NCBI GenBank assembly: GCA_020698575.1
Contig: CM036247.1
Location: 34,034,586 to 34,098,585, forward strand
Direction: 5' to 3'
DNA length: 64,000 nt
Origin: Bostrychus sinensis
Lineage: Eukaryota > Chordata > Actinopteri > Gobiiformes > Eleotridae
The translations under genes were made by a program, and so were the position numbers. The notes under the pieces are model-generated. The model did not search any database. It worked only from the letters and a program-made list of their open reading frames with translations, and was not told the origin of the DNA. This document shows positions 33,041 through 43,922 of this stretch, in pieces; the first letter of the stretch is position 1, and every line of letters starts with the position of its first letter.

Positions 33041-34581
33041 TACACCCTAAAAAATGCTGGGTTATTTTTTCAACCCAAATGCTGGGTTATGACTGTTGGG
33101 TCCTTTTTTGGGTTATTTACAGAGAGTTGGGTAGTTTTGTTTGACCCAGCTGCTGTGTAGAGGTTGGGTTAATCAGACGACCCAGCGTCTTGGGTCAGAT
33201 TCAAACTTCAGCCTCAGCCAAAGGCGGCAGTTACCTCCTGCGCTGAGAGAAACGTCAAATAAGAAGTATGTACACACTTTTTATCTAATTATTCTGTCAT
33301 TATCATTTAGTTTACAGTTAACTGAATCTGGTTATGTAAAGTTTCCTCTGTCAAATTTCCTTCTGACCTAAGCAGTAGCCTGCTTAGCTTAGCTTAGCTT
33401 AGCTCGGAGCCTTTAGCTTAGCTTGCTTTTTAACTGAAAAATGGTAACTGTTAACCAAGCAAAAACAATATCTGAATTATTTTCAGAATTTTAGAGGTGA
33501 ATTGTGAAGTAATAAATTACAAAAGTTCTGTCACCTTTTGCGTCAGTTGCTTGTGGCTAACTGTTCATGAGCTAACTGCTCTTCAGTTAAAATGTCTCTG
33601 TTGTTTCAGGTCCACTCTGTGCTCTCCTCTTGGGCCTCTGAGCTAATATAATGTTACAGAAGCTTTACAAGTTAGCAGATAGTTTTACACTCATCAGAAA
33701 TATTAAAATCCCTTTATATTTGCCTTCTGTATGGCAAATACAAAATAAATTTGTGTCCCAATATTTGTCAAGGTAGAAAAAAACTGCCCTCTGAGCTCCA
33801 CCAGTGCCACAAACTCATCTGAGAAGTGTCCTGCAGCAGAGAGGATTTCATTTGGCCTCACTGACCAAAATACAAGTAAGAAGATTTTTTAAATATATTT
33901 TAAAATGTAATATTAGGGCTGGGCACGTTAACCTATTAATTAATTAACGCCAATAATTATTTTCATGCACGTTACGTAAGTTATGGGTCAGTCGCGAAAG
34001 AGCCAGATCACAGAGCCGTGTTTTTGTCTGTTTAACTATTAATTAGGAATAATTGTTTTTTTCTCTCTTTCTCCTTTTCCCCCACAGTGGGACATCCAGC
34101 CCCAGGTGAAGTCCACACCACAGCCCTGCCTCCTGAGTCCGGGACAAGGACCAGAGCAGCTCTCAAGCATCTGTCATTTAACAGAGTCACAGCGAGTGGA
34201 AAGTAAAGGAGAACTTTATGTGAGATATCTGGACTTTTTTACTGATGAGTTAATATTAAACGTCTGGTGATGCTGTGATGTGTTAAATACAGAACAGTTC
34301 TTTTGTTTCATTGGCTTTGTGAAAATAAATGTTTTCTAACTGCATACTGTGGTGTTCATTATAAGCATTTAACTAATCATATGGGTAAAAATAACCCAGC
34401 AGAGGAGTTGAATATAACCCAGTATTGGGTAGAACATATAACCCAGTCTGTGGGTTAAAATAATAACCCATATCATTGGGTCAAAATAACCCAGCGTTGT
34501 GTTAGTCCAATAGTTACCCAGCAGCTGGGTTAAAAACAACCCAATTTGGGTTATTTTTAACTTAGCATTTTTTAGTGTGTA
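33041..34581. mobile_element. TIR element with AACCCA-rich ends, non-autonomous
   Basis: The ends are inverted copies (ACACCCTAAAAAATGCTGGG at the left, GCATTTTTTAGTGTGTA at the right). About 120-190 bp of each end is filled with TGGGTTA/AACCCA motifs in imperfect tandem. There is no transposase. A clean target duplication was not found (flanking 8-mers agree at 5 positions). This resembles a frequent fish repeat with the same AAAAAATGCTGGGTTA terminus. Confidence 0.75.
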
Positions 34582-35284
34582 GAGCTAACGCGCTGTTCGT
34601 GGGTCACAGGATGAGACTCGGGGCCAGTTAAACGCCAGTGTCACTGAAACCTTGTGCCACGTGCCCTCGATGTGCGTTTTTTCTTCCTCCATTATATCCC
34701 TGTGCACACGGGACATAGATCCACAGCAGTTTGTTATTTTTTGTTTGTTCAAAAGCATCTGTAAGCTCGATCTAACGCACTGAGGGTCACAGAGCCTGGA
34801 GCCGTGAAACGCCATTACACAGAGAAGACTGCGCGCTCCACGACAGTCACTTAAAGTCTCTTAAAGAAGCGAAAGCAAAAGGAGAGACATGATTAGGCTA
34901 CTGAGAGCTTACTGCTGCTGTGTGCTCCATTTCTTAGTCTAGACTCTGTTTATACAGACCACAGCTGCATGAGTCTGTGTTCCTCCTTCAGACTGGTGGC
35001 CGCACACAGTAGGTCTATGACAGAGCGCCTCCACAAAAGTGAAGTAATTACGCGTAGCAGCTGATTTCTCGATCAGCTGAGCAATCACACAAACGTACGC
35101 TGATATAGTGGCACTATATTGGCTCGACCTGATTTTTTTGGGGGGGGTCATAATCCCCCTAACCCCCCCGGAAATTACGCGCCTGTTTTTTACGGATTAA
35201 ATCTCGTTGCCTGGGAATTCCAGCCTCACTGCTGTACCAGCAGATGAGTCTGGTCGCCACTGAAACAATTTGCTTTTCATTCAT
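34582..35284. other. No gene recognised
   Basis: About 700 bp between transposable elements. Small open frames on the minus strand (34585-34815, 34939-35151) lack any domain. Confidence 0.4.
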
Positions 35285-35643
35285 TTTCTACCGCTTATTC
35301 CCGTTAGGGGTCGCGGGTGACTGGAGCCTATCCCAGTAACTTTGGGCTGTAGGGCCAGTTTGTCGCAGGGCTGACACAGAGACGAACACAGACAGACAAC
35401 CATTCACTCACACATTCATTCACTAGGGTCAATTTAGAGTCACTAATTCACCTAACACATGCATGTCTTTGGATGGTGGGAGGAAGCCGGAGAACCCAGA
35501 GAGAACCCACGGTAACACGGGGAGGACATGCAGACTCCACCCAGAGAGTTCATGTGATGGTGTGTATTGGTCCGCCCAGGGCTCGAACCCATGACCTCCT
35601 TGCTGGGAGGCGAGAACGCTAACCGCTCTGCCACCGTGCACCC
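35285..35643 (-). repeat. tRNA-headed SINE, near complete
   Basis: On the minus strand it begins GGTGGCAGAGCGGTTAGCGT (tRNA-like A box), with the B box GGTTCGAGCCC about 40 bp on. A central domain follows (GTTCTCCGGCTTCCTCCCAC), then a tail GGGATAGGCTCCAGTCACCC and GAATAAGCGGTAGAAAATGA with GAATGAATG repeats. Partial relatives are at 19270-19392, 42310-42480 and 51260-51425. Confidence 0.88.
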
Positions 35644-36664
35644 CACAATTTGATTTCTACGCTGTTAAAAAAAAAAAAAAAAAAAAAACGCTAATTTTTT
35701 TAAGGATGTTTCACTTCTTTTTTTTTTTACCCTAAAAATAGGAATTTTTTTTTTTTTTTTTTTACAGCGTACAATTTGATTTCTACGCTGTGAAAAATAA
35801 TTCCTATTTTTACGGTAAAAAATGCTAATTTTTTAGGACGTTTCACATTTTTTGATATACAGTAAAAAACTTAAAATTTGTCACATTACCTTACCAATTA
35901 ACAGTCACTATTTAATTTTATGGATTTATACCATAATAGCATTTACATAGATTTACATACATAGATTTTAATGTGGCGAAATGTCACTTCGTTTTACTGT
36001 TTAAAGGTCCCCTATTCAGCTACATGTTATAAGCTGCATTCACTGAAAGAACAAACCTGTGTGTGGTGTTAATGCTTCTGATTTGGTGGAATATTTGGAC
36101 AGAGGCTGGAGATGTGCTGCTGTTGGTGAGAGTCAGAGTTTTGATTCCAGCCTGCTGTGTGTGGAGGAACAGCAGTGTTTGTTGTGTTTCATGTTGAACC
36201 TTCTGAGTTTATGTGAGTCTGAGACGATTCTAGAGTCTGTAGTGTGAGTGCAGACTTCTTTATTAAACACTTATTGTAGTCCATTTTATGGGTGTTTTTA
36301 TTATTTTTATTAGTTTTTTTAAATAGTTGTAGGTTACGGAAGCGCTGAACTGCCACAGTGAACAAAAAAATAGTAGTGTTAATATGAGAAAGTTTCACGT
36401 TATAACGAAATCATTTTCACATTAAACTAATAATATTACCTTAAAATTAGATCACTTTTTAAAGTAATATTATCACACTTTAACAAAAAAAGATCTCGTT
36501 ATAATGTGAAACTTTTTCGTATTAACGACAAACACAATATTTTTTCATTCACTGTGGCATTTCATGGCTTCTGTAGTAGGTCCGTGTAACTTACCTTGTT
36601 GTTTCCGCCGCTGGGTTAGGACGGTCCATCTCCCAAACACTGCTGAAGATTAATGGCATCCAGC

Positions 36665-37915
36665 CTAACGTGTGCTCTTCAACTTTTCATAACGCTCCTC
36701 TTTTATGAGCATGACCTTGTGCATCTCCAGCAAGAGCTCAAGGCCTTTATCCCCCTCCACCATTTTGTCTTCATCCAGATAGAAGAAGATGAGCGCTTTA
36801 ACCTTTTCTTGGAGCTTTTTGGGCTCATATAACTCACTTCTGCATCCTTCCAGACCGGCCAAAAGGTTTTGATTCCTGTGATCCAAGGCACTATTTTTTA
36901 CCTTCAGTTCCTTCAGCATTGGTTCGAACTGCTGCAGTCGGTATTTTTGATGTTGGACTTTGTCTCTCAGGTCTTCACAGTCAGCCTTTGAGTCCCGTAG
37001 CTGAGATTTTAGATTCTCATGATCCTCCTGCAGTTTACTGATTTTTTGTTCCAGACTTTTGTTTATCTCAGTTGTATTGCGGACTTTTCTTTTCATCAAA
37101 ATGCACTTGGTCTCTCTGTCCACCAAATGCTCATGTAATTTCTTTCTCACTACCTTATAGTCCCTAATATCCTCATTTTTGGCAGCGATAATTTGGGCTT
37201 GATATTGGATTTCTTTGTTGAGCTTTTCGATCGTTTTATTTTTGGAAGAGACCTTTTGCTTAAGAGCCAGAATTTCGGTGTCTAAACCTTTTATCTTGCG
37301 CTCGAGGTTCTTTGTACGTGCCTCAACTTTCCTTTCTAGATGCTTTTCTACTGCATTAATGTCCTTTTTCTTCTGGACATGAAACTCGGTTATTTCATCT
37401 TTTAGTTTCTGAATTGTGTCCATCAGTTCTTTGATGGTGTCCTCTTTTGCTTCCATCGCTTTATCAGCAGTCTCTTGTTTGTCTTTGATTGTTTCGGCAA
37501 ATTCTTTCAAATTATTTTTGAGATCTTCCTGCAGCTTTTCGTTATTTTCCTTCAGTGTTTTGTTTTCTTCCTCCAGCTGCTGTGATTTTAAATTGTGCTT
37601 GTTTTTTAGTTTAGCCACATATTTCTTGTACCTGTCAGTCAAAGTCGCAAGTTCACTATCATGGTTTTTCTGGATTTCAGATTTCTTTTTTTCCAGAGCA
37701 GTGAGCTCGTCCTTCGGTTTGTTACAAAGGTATGTGGCTTCCACATGGAAGGAACTCACAGTTTTATTTTTATTTTTTAAGTGCTGGACTTGTTTTTCTA
37801 GCAATGACACCTCGTCTGTGAGATATTTCTTCTCTACTGTCAGACGTGTGTTTTCTTCCCTTAGCTCTTTAAAAGCTGCAGTAATCTCAATTGTGCTGCT
37901 GTTTATCATTTCCAT
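36665..37915 (-). CDS. Intronless 416-residue coiled-coil protein, copy B
   Basis: Same length and frame as the protein at 29539-30789. The only residue differences I see are position 56 (Phe here, Tyr in copy A) and position 209 (Lys here, Asn in copy A). Both nucleotide changes found in the frame alter the protein, but two events are too few to infer selection. The flanks, the (GTTA)n array and the donor after the stop (exon edge 36595) are conserved, so both copies should share promoter elements and could both be expressed. An open frame in each copy means neither has yet become a pseudogene. Confidence 0.75.
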   Translation of the reverse strand: MEMINSSTIEITAAFKELREENTRLTVEKKYLTDEVSLLEKQVQHLKNKNKTVSSFHVEATYLCNKPKDELTALEKKKSEIQKNHDSELATLTDRYKKYVAKLKNKHNLKSQQLEEENKTLKENNEKLQEDLKNNLKEFAETIKDKQETADKAMEAKEDTIKELMDTIQKLKDEITEFHVQKKKDINAVEKHLERKVEARTKNLERKIKGLDTEILALKQKVSSKNKTIEKLNKEIQYQAQIIAAKNEDIRDYKVVRKKLHEHLVDRETKCILMKRKVRNTTEINKSLEQKISKLQEDHENLKSQLRDSKADCEDLRDKVQHQKYRLQQFEPMLKELKVKNSALDHRNQNLLAGLEGCRSELYEPKKLQEKVKALIFFYLDEDKMVEGDKGLELLLEMHKVMLIKEERYEKLKSTR

Positions 37916-37955
37916 TTTAGTATATTTTTAGTATAGACGTAAATAAGTAAGAGTA

Positions 37956-37994
<39 letters not shown>

Positions 37995-38210
37995 AAGTTA
38001 GTTAGCAAGTTAGTTAGTTTCTGTCGTTGCTAACGCTGCCTGTGGCTCTGCTGTGTAAGTGTGTATAAGACGTATGTCTTTGTGTCTCCTAACTTCTGTT
38101 GCTTTGACACAAAGCAGCATGACATTCTGTTGCTTTGTGACATCACACAAGCATGATGCCACACGGTTGCCATGGTGATGGTTCATTCAGGTTGCTATAG
38201 TAACCGTAAA

Positions 38211-38660
38211 ATCAAATCAAATTCAAATCAAACTTTATTTGTATGGCACCTTACAACAACCAAATGGTGCCCAAAGTGTTTGACAGAATGCAATTTAAAA
38301 CAAGACACAGTAAAACAAATAACAAGAAATAACATTAAAGCAGTAAAAATGCAGAGATATGCACAAACTCAGAATGTATAAGGACAAAAAAGAATTATGT
38401 GGCTAATGTGTTTTAGCCATGATCTAAAGAGCGTTAGCTCAGTTATGGACCACAACTCAGGTGGAAGTGAGTTCCAGAGCCTGGGAGCAACAACAGCAAA
38501 AGAACGATCAGCCCACTTTTTGTATCCTGCCCTGGGAAGCAGCAGAGACGTTAGCTCAGAGGGGCGCTGAGCTCTGACTGGATGATAAACCCTCACAAGG
38601 TCAGTCAGGTCGGCTGGGACAAGGCACTGACGGATTTGAACACAGCACAATCTTAAACTC
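38211..38660 (-). mobile_element. L2-type LINE C-terminus, copy B
   Basis: Copy of 31085-31530 carried along in the duplication. The reading frame is longer by four residues because the 19 bp lost from copy A is present here. Confidence 0.85.
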
Positions 38661-38879
38661 ATCCCTGAAACGCAGCGGGAGCCAAAGGAGAGACTGGAGA
38701 ACAGGAGTGATGTGGGCCTGGTTAACAGTAGAACCCCAGCCCCTCCTCCAGATTCTTATGGCTGTAGTAGAAAACCTGTTTTTATAAGGTCTGCTGTTGA
38801 ATACTAGCTGACAGGGCTGAGCAGAACAGTCACTGTCAGTACTTCAGTATTTCATGTACTTATTTCACCTCTTACACTA

Positions 38880-39740
38880 CTTCAGATTTATGCTACAACT
38901 ACTACAACTACCACTATTACTACTAGTACTGCAACTAATATTACTGCTGTTACTACTGGTACTACCCTTCTACTATCACTACTACTCGTATTAGTGCTAC
39001 TACAGTACTGCTATTACTACCACTACCAGTGTTATTAGTGCTACTACTACTACTGCTACTAATACCATTACTACAACTGCTGCTACCACTACTGTTGTTA
39101 TTAGTGCTACTACTACTACTCCTACTACCACAACTACTACTGTTATTAGTGCCTTTACTACCACAACTACTACGACTACTGTTATTAGTGCTACTACTAC
39201 TACTACTGCTACTTTTGTTATTAGTGCTACTACTGCTACAACAACAACAACAACTACTACTACTACTGCTACTTTTGTTATTAGTGCTACTACTGCTACA
39301 ACAACAACAACTACTACTGCTACTTTTGTTATTAGTGCTACTACTGCTACAACAACAACAACAACTACTACTACTACTGCTACTTTTGTTATTAGTGCTA
39401 CTACTGCTACAACAACAACAACTACTACTACTACTGCTACTTTTGTTATTAGTGCTACTACTGCTACAACAACAACTACTACTACTGCTACTTTTGTTAT
39501 TAGTGCCTTTACTACCACAACTACTACGACTACTGTTATTAGTGCTGCTACTACTACTACTACTGCTACTTTTGTTATTAGTGCTACTACTGCTACAACA
39601 ACAACAACTACTACTACTACTACTGCTACTTTTGTTATTAGTGCTACTACTGCTACAACAATAACAACTACTACTGCTACTTTTGTTATTAGTGCTACTA
39701 CTACTACTACTACTACTCCTACTACTACTACTACTTTTTC
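38880..39740. repeat. CTA/ACA-rich minisatellite, copy B (expanded)
   Basis: Same unit as copy A, but CTTTTGTTATTAGTG occurs about nine times against four. Spacing is no longer constant (about 51-79 bp), and a longer block containing GCCTTTACTACCACAACTAC (39151 and about 39505) has itself been duplicated. Confidence 0.93.
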
Positions 39741-39793
39741 AGCCACTGCAACCACTTGCAGACAGTTTTGCTAGGGCTTCAAGTGCATCTGTC

Positions 39794-41990
39794 ACTCTTT
39801 TATTAAAAATGTTCTACCTCCACTACTTTCTTTGATTCCTTAAAACATTTCAAGTATTTCAAGTACTGAAAGTACTTGAAGAATACTATATAGTACTTCT
39901 ACTAATAGTAGCAATACATGTTATATTCTTGTAATAATACTACTTCTACTAATAGTAGTAATATTTGTATGGCTGTACTCCTACTGTACTACTACTACTG
40001 CTACCATCCATCCCTAATCACATGGATCATAGACTCCTTGACTGGACGTTGTAGGTACCAAATCTACTCAGGTTGCAAAATTTGCTTGGGTAACGTTGCT
40101 TAATGAGGATGTTACACATTATGATTGGACGTGACTGAGTGAACAGTGTGATTGGCTGTTTGTCCTCGCTAACATGAAGTGTCAACCTGAGCAAACCTGA
40201 CCGTCAAAGCCAAGCTGATTTCACAGATCTGATCAGACAGAGCTCATTATGAATACTTACAAGAAAATAGAAATTCTTAGCTATTTATCGTTCGTGAAAA
40301 TATTTGTTGAAATATAATATTTATATTTTTTACTGTTAAGTCTGTTAAGGTTTTAGCTGATGCTACAGATGATCTTTCTACAGCTGCAGCCTTTTATAAC
40401 AGCTGATGCACAATGAGGGTTGCAATAAAAAACATACATTTTTGTGCTTTTCCCCATATTTATTGATGTTTTTGTAAGATACTTCGCTCTCTGTTGGAGT
40501 TCATTATATTAATATGGCAAGTACGAACAGAGTATAGAAAGTCAGTCTATTAAATAAATAAATAATGAGGAAAACACATAAAATGCCCCCAAAAAATCCT
40601 TCGTAATAGCCATAGAAGCTTACTGACAGTGTTTTCTCACCAAATTAAGGTATATTCAGTAAGTATGATTTTTAGTGGCCATAATCTGCAATAACTTTTA
40701 TCTATTTCATTTCCCTATTACGTCATTGTATTTGGCATTGTGCTGCATAGTTTTCAAAGCCATTACTGATTACTAATTAGCCATTTTATGCTCTGTCCAG
40801 TCGCCAACATTTCCATCTTAGGGCGACAGACACCTAATCCATGCCTTCTCTGCAAAGTCAAAGCAACAATTCCCCAACAGAAGACATTTTCCATACATAT
40901 ACATTATATTAAGTTACAAGACGTGAAATTCTAATGCAAAGGAGCCCAAAGCTATTTCAAAAAGCCTGAAAAAAATCATAATTTGGCACCTTTAATACAA
41001 ACATCAAATGCACTGTTTAAGACATGTTTTAATGCTGCACAGGAGCCAGCAGCAACATCGGAGCTTAATGCAGCAGAGTCTGTGAATTTGCATACTTCTA
41101 AATATCCTGAGATCTGTTTCTCTTTTTCCAGCACCTTTGTTGGCCCTTCTTTTTTTTTTTATTGTAATCATATTATTATTCATATGATGGGTTATGACTT
41201 CATAGCCAAGTAAATAGAGATATAACTATAGAGCTATATGAAATCAGTTTGCTGTATAATATTGTTGTTGTTATAGTTGTTATTGCTATTGTTGTTGTCA
41301 TTATTATTATCAATATTATTAGTGGTAATAATGAAGACAATCATGTTAATATTATTATTACTATTATAGGGTATGAGAGTTTATAGTAATATTGGTGATA
41401 GTCAAAATTGTTCTATTAAGTGAATATAATTAATCTATGGTATAGTGATTATTGCTGGTAATATTATTGTGATATCCTGTCATGATTATTAATATAATTA
41501 ATCTGTGGTATAGCGATTATTGGTAATATTATGGGGATATTCTACAATGTTATAATATAATTAATCTATGGTGTTGTGATTGTTAGTAATAATATTGGGA
41601 TATTCTACATTGTTATTGCTAATATTAATCTATAGTATGTAATTAAAAATATTATTTATAGGATATTGCTGCATTAATGTTACTCTAATAATTATACTGT
41701 AATAGTGTTTAATATTGATGATGAATGCTGATAATGACATGGTAACTAACTAGTAAGATCTGACCATTATATATAACTCTATAATGATTGAATTATTACT
41801 GGAACCATATAGTTTGATATAAAAGAATAAATTAGGGGTGGGAGTCAATAAGTTTTTCTTCTTCCCACTCTCTTTCGAGCAAATATTGCATATGTATGTT
41901 AAATAAATTGTATATTTATATATACACACAAATATATATATATAGTATCTATATATCTACATAATATGCATATAGTTTATGCATACAAAT
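39794..41990. other. AT-rich intergenic DNA
   Basis: About 2.2 kb without a supported exon. Between 41250 and 41830 short ATTATT/AATATTATTG motifs recur with TTAATCTATGGTAT-like units spaced irregularly (41430, 41500, 41560, 41625), which suggests a degenerate tandem repeat. Confidence 0.5.
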
Positions 41991-41994
41991 TATT

Positions 41995-42290
41995 AGGCCC
42001 GAGCCCCAAGGGTGACGCAGGGCCTATTGTGTCTGCACAGCAGTGCGCAAAGCGCACTGCCCCAAAGTGCGCGAAGCGCACAAAAATAAAGTGCTTTCCC
42101 ATGTACACACGTACATGACAAATAATAGCCACGATGGCCAGTGAGAAAAAAAGTAAATAACAAGCCCTGGTCCCACAAATGTATGTTTTTTCATTGTCAT
42201 TGCTCCAAAAATAAAAATGCATCAAAACCAATGTTGTTAAAAAGTGTATATACATTTTTAAGGTGACTTGAGGTCAATATATTATTTCTT
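41995..42290. repeat. Interspersed repeat with GGCCCGAGCC terminus
   Basis: Begins TTAGGCCCGAGCCCCAAGGG and includes paired GCGCAAAGCGCACTG / GTGCGCGAAGCGCAC hairpin-like segments, a familiar fish DNA-transposon end. Its right part (42204-42222) matches the repeat near 14610. No opposite terminus was found, so it is truncated or fused. Confidence 0.55.
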
Positions 42291-42309
42291 GCACCTGTCC
42301 TCCTCGTGT

Positions 42310-42480
42310 TACTGTGGGTTCTCTCTGGGTACTCCGGCTTCATCCCAACTTCCAAAGACGTAATGACTCTATATTGCTCCTAGTGAGTGAAAGTGAGAGT
42401 GAATTGTCTGCCTGCGTACCCCGCCTAAGGCCCACAGTTGACCCCTAAAATGAATAAGTGGTGAAAAATGACTGAATGAA
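42310..42480 (+). repeat. SINE relic, headless
   Basis: Matches the central and tail parts of the SINE at 35285-35643 in the opposite orientation (GGGTTCTCTCTGGGTACTCC ... GAATAAGTGGTGAAAAATGA). The tRNA-like head is gone. Confidence 0.7.
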
Positions 42481-42756
42481 TGTTTGCAAGATGTATATAA
42501 CCTGGCTCATAGCTGATCATTTGCAGAGTTGGATGAGGTTCATGAAAAGCCTTACTTTTTTATGGGAAACCACGAACAACCTATATTTTAAGACTCTTTC
42601 TGTAATTGAGGATTGCCTTCTGTTTGCTTGCACATACAAATGTTAGCAAAAGCAAGATCAATGGCTCCATCTGGTGACAGTACTTGCTCACAACAGTTTC
42701 ATTTAAAACTGCTATTAACAAATAACACCACTTCAACCATTTCCCACATGTATGTA

Positions 42757-43722
42757 TTTATTCATATTATATCATTCATATTTTATATATTTATATATAT
42801 GTATATATTTATATAGATATTTACATATGGCAATTCTGCCAATAGAAGAAACAGGTATTTAAGAAATGGATGACAAACAAATTTCATTTTCAGTGCTATG
42901 CTGAAAGCACACAAGTTTGATTTTTTAAAAAAAATCTGTGATAAAACCATGTTGCAAGACAGCAAAAATACTTACTGAGTGTGGTAACATAATACATGTA
43001 GCCTACATCAGGATGTGTCTCTAGTGAGTACTTTACAACTACAGCTTCAGAACATGTGCAAATGTAGTGTTTCTGAAAATGCCACCTTCTCCCCGAGAAA
43101 CCACAGGCAGTGTACAGGCAGTGGACTTAAATTAAAGATCAGATCACATTACACAACAACAAACAGATGCTGTCTGAGGCCAGAAGAAAAGGACAAGAAA
43201 TAGTTGTTCGCATAAGTACAGCCATGCATTAGCAGCAATCACACATTCTCGTGATACAATTTTGATAGCTTGCCTTTCTCACGACATACCTGTCAGAGCA
43301 CTGGACCACTACACACATGGCATGTAAGGTGGATATATATTCAGAAATGATGCCTCACATTCACTCGCCCAGAATACACTTTGGAATTAAATGGCTTTTG
43401 GAGGAAAGATAAATGCAACAGAAAATGGATTCCTGCCCTCAATCATGCTGAAAGCACTCCCTTTCTCTGAAAGAGAAAATGCCTGTACAAAAACTAGAGA
43501 CCTTGAACATGTGCACTGGCACGTGTTTGTGTGCAACAAAGCGAAAGCCATCTGTCCATAAATACAGTACATCTCATAGTCTCTCTAACAAAAATAGAAT
43601 ACAAAACAACTCTTGATACATTCTACAAACACGCAGAAGGGTTGGTCGAACACAGAGTGGGGTAGAGGCAGGTCCTGGTCGAGGTGAACGGTGTGGACAG
43701 TACATGAGTCCCTGCAGGAAGC
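42757..43722 (-). other. nr1d2: Probable nr1d2 3' UTR
   Basis: The stop codon of nr1d2 is at 43723-43725. The next minus-strand AATAAA that I see is at 42757-42762, implying a 3' UTR of roughly 960 bp, long as is usual for this gene. A CACGTG hexamer occurs at about 43520, but its location in a UTR gives it little weight. The end is inferred, not observed. Confidence 0.45.
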
Positions 43723-43922
43723 TTAAGGGTGCACCTTGAACGAGAGCAATTCCTCTGAGTGCATGTTGTTCAGTGAACGCAACTCGGGAAGTTTGAGCAG
43801 CAGTTTGGTGAAAGTGGTGGCTGAGTCTGCACCGTGATTCTGCATCACCAGGTTTCGCAGCGCTCGGATCAGTTTGTCCTGCAAGGCCTCCACTGAGTTC
43901 AAGTCTTGGATGCCTGAACGAT
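43723..43922 (-). CDS. nr1d2: nr1d2 coding exon 8
   Basis: End of the ligand-binding domain: DLNSVEALQDKLIRALRNL to KVHP and TAA. It carries the predicted heme-ligating histidine (His562) in LRSLNNMHSEELL. No AF-2 helix follows. Confidence 0.95.

Larger units (their letters stand above)
35531..39793. repeat. Tandem segmental duplication, copy B
   Basis: Second copy of 28531-32381, same orientation. It differs mainly by an A/T homopolymer insertion near 35660-35785, 19 bp present near 38650 that copy A lacks, and an enlarged minisatellite. Confidence 0.97.

Noticed and set aside
35429..35646. Minus-strand frames of 64-70 codons
   Set aside because: They lie within the SINE.
37416..37931. 171-codon plus-strand frame
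   Set aside because: Antisense shadow of the coiled-coil gene, Ser/Phe/Leu-rich as expected from reversing Lys/Glu codons.
39000..39755. 251-codon Val-rich and 211-codon Leu-rich frames, copy B
   Set aside because: Same minisatellite artefact; length follows array expansion.
43515..43525. CACGTG in the nr1d2 3' UTR
   Set aside because: Single hexamer in a UTR without neighbouring clock elements; expected by chance.
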